Origin: Streptomyces sp. NRRL F-5630
GTDB taxonomy: Bacteria > Actinomycetota > Actinomycetes > Streptomycetales > Streptomycetaceae
Direction: 5' to 3'
NCBI RefSeq assembly: GCF_000719475.1
Contig: NZ_JOGO01000013.1
Location: 62,001-126,000 of the forward strand
DNA: 64,000 nucleotides
Below are positions 1 through 7,505 of the stretch, in pieces; the stretch's first letter is position 1; every line of letters starts with the position of its first letter. Made by a program: the position numbers and the translations under genes. Under the pieces are notes generated by a model that was not told the DNA's origin, ran no database searches, and was given only the letters and a program-made list of their open reading frames with translations.

Positions 1-692
1 ACGAGGGCTTCCCCGGCCTTGGCCGGATTGCCCAGCTGGTTGCCGCTGGCCTTCTGCCGCGCTTCGCGGATGGGGCCGAACAGCGCGTCGTAGTCGTCGA
101 CGGTCCGCGCGGCGCGTGTCATGGACCGTCCGGCCCAGTCGGTGCGGAAGGAGCCGGGCTCGATCGCCGTCACGTGGATGCCGAACTGCGCGACCTCCTT
201 GCCCAGCGCCTCCAGGATGCCTTCCAGAGCGAACTTGCTGCCGCAGTAGGCGGACATGCCGGGCACGGCCATGAGCCCGCCCATGGAGGTGACGGCCATC
301 AGGTGTCCGCGGCGACGCCGGCGCATGGGGGGCAGCGCCGCCCGCAGCGTGGCCACCGCCCCGAACACGTTGACCTCGAACTGCCGCCGCACCTCGGCCA
401 GCGGGGTTTCCTCGAAGGTGCCCTCCAGGCCGTAGCCCGCGTTGGCGACGACGACGTCCAGCGGGCCGACGCTCTGCTCCACCTCCGCGAGCACCCCGTG
501 GACGGCGTCATCGTCCGTCACGTCCAGCAGGCGCCCGTGAGCGTCGCCGGGCCTGAGTTCCTCGAAGGCCCGCAGGTCCTTCTCGGAACGGACTGTGCCG
601 ACGACGGTGTGCCCCGCGGCCAGGGCGGCCTCGGCGAAGGCACGCCCGAGGCCCGTGCTGACGCCGGTGATGAGCCAGTTCTGCTTCCGCAC
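1..692 (-). CDS. SDR-family oxidoreductase (3' end beyond window)
   Basis: Short-chain dehydrogenase/reductase, cut by the window edge after about 230 residues. The GTG start at 692 is set by a strong GGAGGA Shine-Dalgarno 6 nt upstream. The product opens with VRKQNWLITGVSTGLGR, a TGxxxGxG NAD(P)-binding turn, then has an NAG motif (VVVANAGYG) and Ser plus YCGSK as the catalytic Ser-Tyr-x3-Lys set. This is the classical SDR layout of soluble NADPH-dependent carbonyl reductases; the substrate cannot be read from sequence. Its promoter carries paired direct repeats (744-783), so it was probably regulated, but no regulator gene is left next to it; upstream there is only a truncated transporter. 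Confidence 0.93.
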   Translation of the reverse strand, partial: MRKQNWLITGVSTGLGRAFAEAALAAGHTVVGTVRSEKDLRAFEELRPGDAHGRLLDVTDDDAVHGVLAEVEQSVGPLDVVVANAGYGLEGTFEETPLAEVRRQFEVNVFGAVATLRAALPPMRRRRRGHLMAVTSMGGLMAVPGMSAYCGSKFALEGILEALGKEVAQFGIHVTAIEPGSFRTDWAGRSMTRAARTVDDYDALFGPIREARQKASGNQLGNPAKAGEAL

Positions 693-743
693 TGTTCCTC
701 CAGAGAGGTCTTGCGAGGAGCCGGAGCGCTCCTGGCGCCCAAA

Positions 744-783
744 ATTCTACACGGTGTCGATTTTTGCCGTCACGGTGTCGATT
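744..783 (-). promoter_or_regulatory. SDR promoter with two 13-bp direct repeats
   Basis: On the minus strand a -35-like GTGACG (768-773) and a -10-like TAGAAT (744-749) are 18 bp apart, about 50 bp upstream of the SDR start. The 13-mer cacggtgtcgatt occurs at 750-762 and again at 771-783, exactly 21 bp apart (two helical turns). One copy fills the spacer and the other overlaps the -35. That arrangement suits a dimeric repressor operator. The repeats and hexamers are seen directly; the repressor is inferred and not encoded in the window. Confidence 0.55.
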
Positions 784-796
784 CCGGGCTCACCGG

Positions 797-1270
797 ATGG
801 GGCGCTCGCGGGGAGGAGCGCTCAAGGCAGCCTTGGCCTGGGCCGGCTCCTCCTGGGTGCAGGGGCGTCTGCTGGAGCATTACCCCCGCCACCGCTTGGT
901 TGTGGCCGGCGCACTGGCGCAGGCAGCGGCAGTCGCCCTCGCGGTGGCCGGGACGCTTTCCGCAACGCCCGCGTACACCGCGGCATCGGCGATGGTCGTC
1001 GTGGCGATCGGCATGGGCATGTACGCCCCATCCCTCACCGCGCTGTCGCTCACTCACAGCCCACCCGGTCGGCAGGGCTACGCCGGCAGCGCGATGCAGA
1101 CCAGCCAGAACCTTGGCCAGATAACGGTGTTGGGCCTCTCCTCCGCCTTGCTCAACGCCTGCCTCGGCGTCGGCTCGACCGATACCCTCGGCTACAGCGC
1201 CGCCTTCGGGGTGCTGCTCGCACCGTGCACCCTGGCGGCTCTGCTCGCCACCCGCGCGCGCAGCACCTGA
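797..1270 (+). pseudogene. C-terminal half of an MFS transporter, 5' truncated
   Basis: The frame encodes the last five or so membrane helices of a major facilitator transporter. It includes WVQGRLLEHYPRHRLVVAG, a helix with MVVVAIGMGMYAPSL, and SAMQTSQNLGQITVLGL, a loop typical of DHA2-type drug exporters. About 157 residues remain of roughly 400-480, and the 5' part is replaced by the SDR promoter region, with no ribosome binding site before the first in-frame ATG. Homology seems to begin around codon 10 of this frame. It is best read as a deletion remnant created by the rearrangements that also left transposase debris downstream, and is unlikely to be functional. Confidence 0.7.
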
Positions 1271-1381
1271 GTCCCTGCCTCTCCCGGCAGTGCCGTCAGT
1301 TGTCCTCGGCGTCAGCGAGTCAGACGGGCACCGCCTGCCTCCGAAAACGGTCGACAAACGCTGTCCGTAAAGAGGCTCTGG

Positions 1382-1553
1382 CTCAACTTCCTTGCCGCCG
1401 GTATCGACCGTGATCGCGACGCCGTGATCGCCGGCCTCACTTTGCCCCGGAGTTTCGGCGTCGGCACGTCAACCGGAAGAAGATGCTCAGGCGGCAGATG
1501 TTCGGCCGGGCCGGCTTCGCTCCTGCGGAAAAGAGGTCTCCTGGCCAGGAGAC
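1382..1553 (+). mobile_element. Decayed ISL3-family transposase C-terminus
   Basis: Translated with frameshifts, this stretch gives GIDRDRDAVIAGLTLP, then HVNRKKMLRRQMFGRAGF, then LLRKRGLLA. This matches the conserved C-terminal end of ISL3-type transposases (canonical order: GLTLPYSSG, EGHVNRIKMLKRQMFGRAGF, LLRKRVLLA). At least two small indels break the frame and no terminal inverted repeats are recognisable. It is a relic that cannot move. Confidence 0.7.
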
Positions 1554-1565
1554 CACACCCGCCCA

Positions 1566-1655
1566 TAGCGCTCGTAACACGAACATGTGCGGGTCTTCTT
1601 GAGGCGTCTCCAGCAGATCAGGCTGCGGGCGAGGGAGACGAAGGTGTGGTGTAGA
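1566..1655 (-). mobile_element. Possible IS5-type transposase tail fragment
   Basis: On the minus strand a short open stretch reads HTFVSLARSLICWRRLKKTR, resembling the last residues of IS5-family transposases, where a hydrophobic helix is followed by ICxRRLKK. Only about 30 codons remain and the fragment lies directly downstream of the DUF6461-like gene. Identification rests on one short motif. The neighbouring ISL3 relic makes insertion-sequence origin plausible. Confidence 0.4.
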
Positions 1656-1657
1656 TA

Positions 1658-2296
1658 TCAGGGGGTCGGGAAAGCGGGTAGCGGTCGGCCCAGAGGTCTG
1701 GGATTCTCTTGCGTATCTCTTGGGTAGAGAAGCGGAGGGTCCGGTCGTTCGAGGGCGTCTCGGTCGGGCTCGTCAACTATCACCGAAAGCAGCGGCCCGC
1801 GAAGTATTTCCGTAGTGATTTCCTGGCCGACGCACCGGGCAATGACGTCCAGGCATGCAGCAATCGAGTCCATGCCGGCGGAGGTGAGTGCGTGGATCCT
1901 TTGGGAGAATTGGTGCGAGCTATGCCCACGGACGCTAGGTGGGTATCCCGGCTCGAACCACTCGATAACTCTTCCATTCACTACACAATGGAATACCGTC
2001 AGCGCTTTCGCTGTCCGGAATAGGATGATGGATTCGGTGTCTATAGACAGATCGCGCATCACTCCGTTCGTGAATCCGATTGGGTCCTCGAACTCGATAC
2101 AAAAACCCCATTCGCCCAACGAACCCGAGCGCAGTACGGTGCCCAAAGGGGGAGCGTCGGGCGTGTCTTGTGAGAGTAGTTGTCTGGCCGCACCTTCGTC
2201 AGCCCTATAGATGCGGATTATCTCTGCTGGGCTTCTGTTCAAGGAGAGAGTCAAGTAGAATTGCTCGGAATCTCCCAAGCGCCAAGAATGAGACAT
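1658..2296 (-). CDS. DUF6461-like protein, lower GC than surroundings
   Basis: A 212-residue cytoplasmic protein with no signal peptide or membrane helix. The central part (WGFCIEFEDPIGF, then ESIILFRTAKALTVFHCVVNG and WFEPGYPP) resembles actinobacterial DUF6461 proteins, whose function is unknown. The ATG at 2296 follows a weak GGGAAC element. Codon use is relaxed and GC is visibly lower than in the rest of the window, which suggests relatively recent acquisition. It diverges from a second protein of the same apparent family (2696-3271), and both lie among transposase fragments. Immunity-like or phage-linked roles are conceivable but not supported by any motif. Confidence 0.7.
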   Translation of the reverse strand: MSHSWRLGDSEQFYLTLSLNRSPAEIIRIYRADEGAARQLLSQDTPDAPPLGTVLRSGSLGEWGFCIEFEDPIGFTNGVMRDLSIDTESIILFRTAKALTVFHCVVNGRVIEWFEPGYPPSVRGHSSHQFSQRIHALTSAGMDSIAACLDVIARCVGQEITTEILRGPLLSVIVDEPDRDALERPDPPLLYPRDTQENPRPLGRPLPAFPTP

Positions 2297-2695
2297 CGAT
2301 GTTCCCGTGAAGTGTGTGATGGCTGGCCCCGAACGCCCGCGGCAAGAATCGTCCCAGGTGAGCGGCGGGACATGTCGCTGTCAGGTTACGTCAGAGTAAT
2401 CGGATACGAAGACGTGGGATGGGTCTTTTTCGATCAATCGCTGGTCTTGGGTGACGTTGCTTCACGCGCCATGCAGGCGCGGTTGAGCTGGTCGAAGGTG
2501 TCCCCGGTGAGGCGGTGACGGCAGGGAGCGAGGAAGGGGGTAGTCGGCTTGATGCCCAGCCGGGACAGGCCGAGGCTCGTTGCGGAGTCGTCGACGCTCC
2601 GTCTCGGCCGACTGTTCTTCCGCCCTGATTCTGCCTCGCATGGGTGGCGTACTGTCGTATCCGGCCGCTGCCGGGTGCTGAGGGACGGAGCTGTT
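2297..2695. other. Intergenic region between two DUF6461-like genes
   Basis: This 400-bp divergent region must hold the promoters of both flanking genes. The left half is AT-richer than the window average. On the minus strand around 2470-2600 a short coding-like stretch reads LGIKPTTPFLAPCRHRLTGD; I cannot assign it to a family and it has no start or stop context. No RNA gene or clear repeat is seen. Confidence 0.3.
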
Positions 2696-3271
2696 ATGGA
2701 CCGCTTGTCCGAGGTGCTGAGCAGTGAGTACTTCTGTGTGACGGCGGTGCGGGGTCTCGCGTTGCCGGATCTCCTTGAGCGCTTGGAGGTCGTGCGCCAG
2801 GGGAATTTGCCGGAATACCGGCTGGATGAGGCGATCGGGCATCTGGGGTTCGACAGCTGGGGCGTCCGGATCTACGCGCCCGCCAGTGAGGAATGGGTCT
2901 ACCTGGTCGACGTGAACGGACAAACGGGTGTCGCGCACATGGAGCCGGTGCTACGGCGGCTGTCCCGAGGAACGGAGGCGATCAGCGTGTGGTCACTTCT
3001 CGGCTCGACCACGCATGTGACCCAAGCTCGTGACGGCGAGATCATCGCTACCTGCGACACGTGGCTGTTCGAGCCTGCGAGCGGATCCGCCCCCGACCGC
3101 CTCAATGCGGCTCTGCGGCGTTCCGGCTTCTTTCTTGAGGATGAGCCGGAGGAATTCGACGACGCACGCGCGGCCCTGGAAGCGGTGGAGCATGAGTTCC
3201 GTCTTCGGGTGGAAGCCGGTGCTGTGATGGGGCCGCTGCCCACCGTTTTCATCTCCCCGCAACTGAGCTGA
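2696..3271 (+). CDS. DUF6461-like protein
   Basis: A 191-residue protein beginning MDRLSEVLSSEYFCVTAVRG. The ATG at 2696 was chosen over an in-frame ATG 49 codons upstream because the GGGACGGAG element sits just before it and family-like sequence begins here. The product reads LERLEVVRQGN, SWGVRIYAPASEEWVYLVDVNG and ISVWSLLGSTTHVTQARDGE, the same fold signature as the divergent neighbour at 1658-2296. An acidic stretch near the end (EDEPEEFDDARAALEAVEHE) probably forms a helix. It is probably cytoplasmic and of unknown function. The head-to-head pair suggests paralogues or two family members acquired together. Confidence 0.75.
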   Translation: MDRLSEVLSSEYFCVTAVRGLALPDLLERLEVVRQGNLPEYRLDEAIGHLGFDSWGVRIYAPASEEWVYLVDVNGQTGVAHMEPVLRRLSRGTEAISVWSLLGSTTHVTQARDGEIIATCDTWLFEPASGSAPDRLNAALRRSGFFLEDEPEEFDDARAALEAVEHEFRLRVEAGAVMGPLPTVFISPQLS

Positions 3272-3323
3272 ACGGCAGGCAGCGACTTTCACCGGTAGGT
3301 CAGGCCGATGTGACCCTGAGTCA

Positions 3324-3452
3324 GAAACCTGTCACGTCATCCGTGGAACTTCCAAGTGCCCCAAGGACGTGCAGGACGAGCCCTGTGACGAGTTCCCCTT
3401 CGCCGGTAGCCAGGAGAGCGGCGTCCTCAACTGCATCGCCCATGGCAAGGAC
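3324..3452 (+). pseudogene. Possible NucA/NucB-type nuclease domain fragment
   Basis: The plus-strand frame reads GTSKCPKDVQDEPCDEFPFAG, then SQESGVLNCIAHGKDRAQV. The CDEFPFA core resembles the CDEYPFAS motif of secreted NucA/NucB-type deoxyribonucleases of actinomycetes. There is no start codon, signal peptide or RBS, and similarity fades on both sides. It is best treated as a remnant in an otherwise gene-free 340-bp stretch. The assignment rests on a single motif. Confidence 0.35.
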
Positions 3453-3609
3453 CGCGCGCAGGTAACGGCAGTTCGCGCAGATATTACGGTGACTTGGTCA
3501 CTGACTGGCCCACCGTGGCCACGCCCTCTCGGCACCTCACCGCGTGCGTACCGCGAACTGTTCCGGCGTGACGTGCGACGTGAGGTGGCCGCCGAGCGCT
3601 CGGGCCACG

Positions 3610-3996
3610 TCAGCGGTCCTCGCGCGGGTTGCTCAGTTCGATCAGGTTCTGGTCCGGGTCGCGGATGTAGACGCTGGTGATCGGCCCGGTGGCGCCGGTC
3701 CGTTCGACGGGCCCTTCCTCCACCCCGATCCCGTGGGCGCGCAGTTCGGAAACGACGTCCGCGAGGTCGTCGTCGACGATCAGGCACAGGTCGGCGCTGC
3801 CCGGCGTGGGACGGGCGGCCTTGGGCTCGAACTCGTGTCCCACCGGATGGAGGTTGATCTTGCTGACGCCGAAGGTGAGCGCTGTCCGGCCACCCGCGAA
3901 AGTGACGGCCCGCAGGCCGAGCCGCGCGTAGAAGGCCACGCTCACGTCGATGTCGGCCACGGTCAGGACCAGGTGGTCGAGCCGGTTGATCCTCAT
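3610..3996 (-). CDS. VOC-family (glyoxalase/dioxygenase fold) protein
   Basis: A 128-residue vicinal-oxygen-chelate protein, the usual length for a single two-module VOC chain. It begins MRINRLDHLVLTVADIDVSV, the typical first beta-strand with its metal-binding His, and ends YIRDPDQNLIELSNP, which supplies the conserved acidic metal ligand. VOC enzymes act on varied substrates (glyoxalase, ring-cleavage dioxygenase, antibiotic resistance), so the reaction is undetermined. Its ATG overlaps the TGA of the upstream CoA-transferase gene in an ATGA arrangement, implying translational coupling and a shared pathway under the adjacent IclR regulator. Confidence 0.88.
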   Translation of the reverse strand: MRINRLDHLVLTVADIDVSVAFYARLGLRAVTFAGGRTALTFGVSKINLHPVGHEFEPKAARPTPGSADLCLIVDDDLADVVSELRAHGIGVEEGPVERTGATGPITSVYIRDPDQNLIELSNPREDR

Positions 3997-5393
3997 CGGC
4001 GCTCCTGCCAGTCGAGGGTGTCCGCACCCAGGGGCCGGGCCGGGCCGGGCGCCGGTGTGGGCATACCGCTGAAGCGCAACGGCAGACCTGGTTGGACGAC
4101 CGTCCCGAACGGGCCTTCGGTGGTGACGACCGGGATCGACGACGTGGTCGGGCGGGGCAGGCCGGCGACGTCGGATCGCGGGAACTGGCCGAGGTCCTGC
4201 ACCCACATGCACACCTGCGCCAGGTCCACGCGGACGCGCCAGGATCCGCCTTCGACGGCTCGTCGGCGTAGTGCCGCCACCATGGCCGCCGCACCGAGAT
4301 ACGCGGCCAGGTAGTCGTTGAGCAGATGCGTGGGCGGCAAGGACGGGCGATCGGTCCACTCCTCGTAGGAGAAGCCGGTCGCCGCGCAGGCGAGCTGATC
4401 GAACCCGCCGCGCTGACCCCACGGCCCGTCCGCTCCCCAGCAGTGGTACTGGACGGCAACGATTCCCGGCCGCATCCGCGCCACGTCCTCGGCCCCGAAG
4501 CCCCGGGCGGCCATGCCGCGATAGGAGTCGACATAGACGTCGGCTTGCGCGGCCAGGTCCTTCACCCGGGCCGCCTGGCCCGGGTCGCGCAGGTCGCAGA
4601 AGGCGTTGCGCTTACCGCCGCCGGTCAGGATCGCCATCGCGATCGGGTCCGGCAGGTCGGGCCGCGAGAGGTGCAGGGTGTCGGCACCGAACGTGCTCAG
4701 TAGCTGTGTGGACACCGGCCCGGCGATGACATGGGTGTTGTCCAGCACCCGCAGCCCGTGCAGCGGACCGCCCGGTCCGGCGGCGGGCAGGGGAACCGGG
4801 TCGGCGTCGGCGATCCGCTCGACCTGCACCACCGCACGGCCCAGCAGGTGCCGGCCTGCGGGATGGGAGCGCCACTCGTCCGCGGTGCGCACCACGGCGC
4901 ACACGCCCCCGGCGTCGCACACCGCGTCCTCAAGAGCGAACGCGTCCCAGTGGGCGACCGCCTCGGCGATGCGGTCCTTGACGGGCGGCACGTTCAGCAC
5001 CGTGCACACCGCATCGCGCTGCCGGGGGTACGTGGTGATGAGGAAGATCCACCGATCGTCGCGGGCCCGGTAGAAGTCGTTGTTCCCCAGCGCCGACGGG
5101 TCCTCCGCGATCCGTGCCGTCGGCACCCCGTTGGTGGTGCCGAGGTAGGCCGCGCGAAGCTGATCGATCGCCTGCTCGACACTGACCGACACCTGCTGCG
5201 GGGCGGCGCCGCCGTCCTCCAGGAGACCGGCGAGCTGGTGACCGAACGCGGCGATCGCCGCGGCCGACGCCTCGCCGAGACGGTGCACGGATGGCACGAG
5301 CGGATCCGCGCCGACGATCCCCACCGTCGATCGAGGCAGCCGCAGGGGGCTCAGCAGGCGGGTCAGGTCCGTGGCCGCCCGATGCGCGTTCAT
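3993..5393 (-). CDS. CaiB/BaiF-type CoA-transferase, long two-part form
   Basis: A 466-residue family III CoA-transferase. Residues about 205-440 carry the canonical N-terminal CaiB segment (LHGLRVLDNTHVIAGPVSTQ; GGGKRNAFCDLRDP; HLLNDYLAAYLGAAA, the region of the catalytic Asp). Residues about 90-200 (RARDDRWIFLITTYPRQRDAV through VVRTADEWRSHPAG) resemble the small C-terminal domain of ordinary CaiB proteins. The halves therefore appear in swapped order compared with CaiA-linked CaiB, or reflect a duplicated, partly lost ancestor. Family members move CoA between carboxylic acids through an aspartyl-CoA intermediate. It diverges from the IclR regulator and is coupled to a VOC protein, suggesting catabolism of an unusual organic acid. 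Confidence 0.85.
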   Translation of the reverse strand: MNAHRAATDLTRLLSPLRLPRSTVGIVGADPLVPSVHRLGEASAAAIAAFGHQLAGLLEDGGAAPQQVSVSVEQAIDQLRAAYLGTTNGVPTARIAEDPSALGNNDFYRARDDRWIFLITTYPRQRDAVCTVLNVPPVKDRIAEAVAHWDAFALEDAVCDAGGVCAVVRTADEWRSHPAGRHLLGRAVVQVERIADADPVPLPAAGPGGPLHGLRVLDNTHVIAGPVSTQLLSTFGADTLHLSRPDLPDPIAMAILTGGGKRNAFCDLRDPGQAARVKDLAAQADVYVDSYRGMAARGFGAEDVARMRPGIVAVQYHCWGADGPWGQRGGFDQLACAATGFSYEEWTDRPSLPPTHLLNDYLAAYLGAAAMVAALRRRAVEGGSWRVRVDLAQVCMWVQDLGQFPRSDVAGLPRPTTSSIPVVTTEGPFGTVVQPGLPLRFSGMPTPAPGPARPLGADTLDWQERR

Positions 5394-5414
5394 GGTCTGT
5401 GATGTCGAGGAAGT

Positions 5415-5427
5415 GGAGGTCACCTCC
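5415..5427. promoter_or_regulatory. Inverted repeat between CoA-transferase and IclR genes
   Basis: GGAGGT-C-ACCTCC, six-base perfect arms around one base, lies in the 97-bp divergent intergenic region. It is well placed to act as an operator read by the IclR protein for both genes. It also contains a Shine-Dalgarno-like GGAGGT, so part of the symmetry could be chance. Confidence 0.4.
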
Positions 5428-5489
5428 CGATTATGGGGACATCTGCGGCCACTCCTGCCTGGATTGCGCATATACGGAAGACTGCTGCC

Positions 5490-6230
5490 ATGGCTCCTGC
5501 ACCACCGCGTCATCGCACCGTGGCCCGCGTCGACCGCATTCTCGAGGTGGTGGCCCGCAACCATCGGCTCACCCTCAGCCAGATCGCGCACGCCACCCAG
5601 GCCCCGGTGAGTTCGACCAAGGACCTTCTGGATGAACTCACTGCCTGCGGCTATCTGGTGTGCCGCGCCAAACGCTACGAACCCGGACCACGGCCCTTCG
5701 TTCTCGGCCTCGTCGGCGAATGGGCGAGTCCGGCGGGCATCGACCACGCCGAGCTGGCCCGGCTCAGCGAGGCCGCCCGCGCACCCCTGCTGCTCGCCGT
5801 GCTCGCGGGAACCCAGGTGTACTACCTCGACCACGCCGGTCCCCGGGCTCCGAAGCGGCTGCAGGACCCTGTGGACCAGCACCAGCCGCGTACGGTCCTG
5901 CGCACGGCGGCGGGCCGATTGCTGCTCGCTCTCGGAGCACCTCTGGCATCGAACGTGCTCGTCGGCCTCAAGGACAGCGACCCGGCCGGCTTCGCCTCCT
6001 TCGAGCAGGAACTACCAGCCATCCGCCGCGCCCGCCTGGCCCGCAGCGACGGGCTGGCCGATCCTGACATTCGTGCCATCGCCGTCCCGGTGCAGGTCGG
6101 CGACCACGTACCGGCCGCCGTCGTCGTGACCGGCCGCCGCCGCGGCACCAACGACCGCAGCCTCGCACTCGACGCCGCCACTCGCCGATTGGCCACCGCG
6201 ATGAGAGCCAGGAACGAAGGCGCCACGTGA
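5490..6230 (+). CDS. IclR-family transcriptional regulator
   Basis: A 246-residue regulator from the ATG at 5490, preceded by GGAAG. The N-terminal winged helix (RVDRILEVVARNHRLTLSQIA, then SSTKDLLDELTACGYL) is followed by an effector-binding domain. That domain includes LAVLAGTQVYYLDHAGP, the AAGRLLLALGAP helix typical of IclR proteins and IAVPVQVGDHVPAAVVV. An ATG 19 codons upstream is possible but has no good RBS. IclR proteins bind small acids and repress or activate adjacent catabolic genes; the divergent CoA-transferase/VOC pair is the obvious target. Confidence 0.9.
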   Translation: MAPAPPRHRTVARVDRILEVVARNHRLTLSQIAHATQAPVSSTKDLLDELTACGYLVCRAKRYEPGPRPFVLGLVGEWASPAGIDHAELARLSEAARAPLLLAVLAGTQVYYLDHAGPRAPKRLQDPVDQHQPRTVLRTAAGRLLLALGAPLASNVLVGLKDSDPAGFASFEQELPAIRRARLARSDGLADPDIRAIAVPVQVGDHVPAAVVVTGRRRGTNDRSLALDAATRRLATAMRARNEGAT

Positions 6231-6499
6231 GCGTTCCGTCGGCCTCCAAACGGAGAACCGTGCGTCATCGCTGATCACACCGACGGTTGATCAGCCCAGC
6301 GGGCTGCCGTGTGAGCGCTGGGGTCTGCGGCAGGCGCCCGTGGGAGGGGCGGCCATGTCGGAGTGCCGGCAAGCCTGTTGGCGACGGACAAGACCACTGT
6401 CACGCTCACGCCCTCGCCGGAGCCGGGGTCGCCGCCGGCTGACAAGCCCGGGAGCCCGTACCCGGTGGCGGCGAAGCGCGGCCGGACCGGCGTGGCGAA

Positions 6500-6680
6500 G
6501 GACGGGGCACGCCGAGCGATCCCCGGGATCGCGCCCCACCTGGCCGGTAGGCCGCTCCATCCGGCGCGATCGGTCGAGCTGGTGGCGGGTCAGGATGCGA
6601 GGGACCGTCGGGGCGGGTATGGCCAGGATCGGTCCGATGCGTGCGGGGCCGAGCTGGTCATCGGCGGCGTGCGCAACGGG
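6500..6680 (-). mobile_element. IS481-type transposase remnant
   Basis: The minus strand encodes QLGPARIGPILAIPAP, then TVPRILTRHQL and ERPTGQV. This matches the helix-turn-helix and linker of IS481-family transposases (LGPxRIxxxLGxxxxTVxRILxRxxL, then xxPTGxVIRR). The DDE catalytic domain is not recognisable downstream and no terminal repeats remain. The surrounding 6231-6872 contains no intact gene. Confidence 0.6.
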
Positions 6681-6872
6681 CTGCCCGGGGACTCGCTCGT
6701 CGCGTTCGGCTGGGGTCACCTGATCGGGGTCCACCTTGAAGAAGCTCACTGTTCGGCGCTTTAGTGTCCGATCCGTGCGTATGGCGATGCCGACCCGCTT
6801 CCAGAGAGCCCCGCAGCACTGGGTGGCGAGGGCGCCTGCGCACGGCTCCGCACCCGAACAAGGAGTTACTCC

Positions 6873-7424
6873 ATGCGCCTGCGCACTCCGCTGACGTCGA
6901 TGGCCCTCGCGGCTGCTCTGCTCGGCCTTTCCGTCTCACCTTCCGCGGCCGTCGCCCCTTCCGTGAAGGGCCCCGGCGCCTTTGTCACCAACGGGGACCG
7001 CGTACACATCTCAAGTACCCCTCCCCGCACGGCATCCGCCCATGCCTGGTGGACACACGTCGCCGGCCCCGGCACCAAGGCCAGGGTCACCATCTGGCTC
7101 CAGGTGAAGGCTGCCAAGAAGGGCAGCAAGTGGCACTCCGTGGCGAAGAACTCGAAGAACCTCAAGTCCGGCAACGGCGGCAGCGGCCGCAGAGTCGTCG
7201 CACGCAAGAAGTGCGCGAACCAGAGCAAGCGCCAGTGGCGCACCATGATCGACGTGGACCTGATCGGCGTCGCTGACACCCCGGAGAAGGCGTACACCAA
7301 GGCGGTCACGCGTAAAGTGCGGAGCTTGAGGCCCCGAGCACGTAGCGCGCCATGCACGGAGAGCGGAAAGCGAACGCCGTGCCCCCGCGGAGGCGCCTAT
7401 GAACTCGAGGCTCGACGCCGCTGA
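6873..7424 (+). CDS. Small basic secreted protein, unknown function
   Basis: 183 residues with a clear Sec signal peptide: MRLRT, then a hydrophobic core SMALAAALLGLSVSPSA, with probable cleavage near residue 25-28. AAGGAG sits 8 nt before the ATG. The mature chain is strongly basic and contains KARVTIWLQVKAAKKGSKW and GSGRRVVARKKC, consistent with exported proteins that bind polyanions or the cell surface. Only a few cysteines are present and no catalytic motif is recognised. The last 40 residues are low-complexity and may reflect loss of an original stop codon. Confidence 0.7.
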   Translation: MRLRTPLTSMALAAALLGLSVSPSAAVAPSVKGPGAFVTNGDRVHISSTPPRTASAHAWWTHVAGPGTKARVTIWLQVKAAKKGSKWHSVAKNSKNLKSGNGGSGRRVVARKKCANQSKRQWRTMIDVDLIGVADTPEKAYTKAVTRKVRSLRPRARSAPCTESGKRTPCPRGGAYELEARRR

Positions 7425-7505
7425 TGAGGGGGTGGCCCCCCCGCCCCCACGGGTGCGGGGCCCCCGACCCGGGCCTTTCACCCGTTAGATCCTGGAGTAG
7501 GGACC

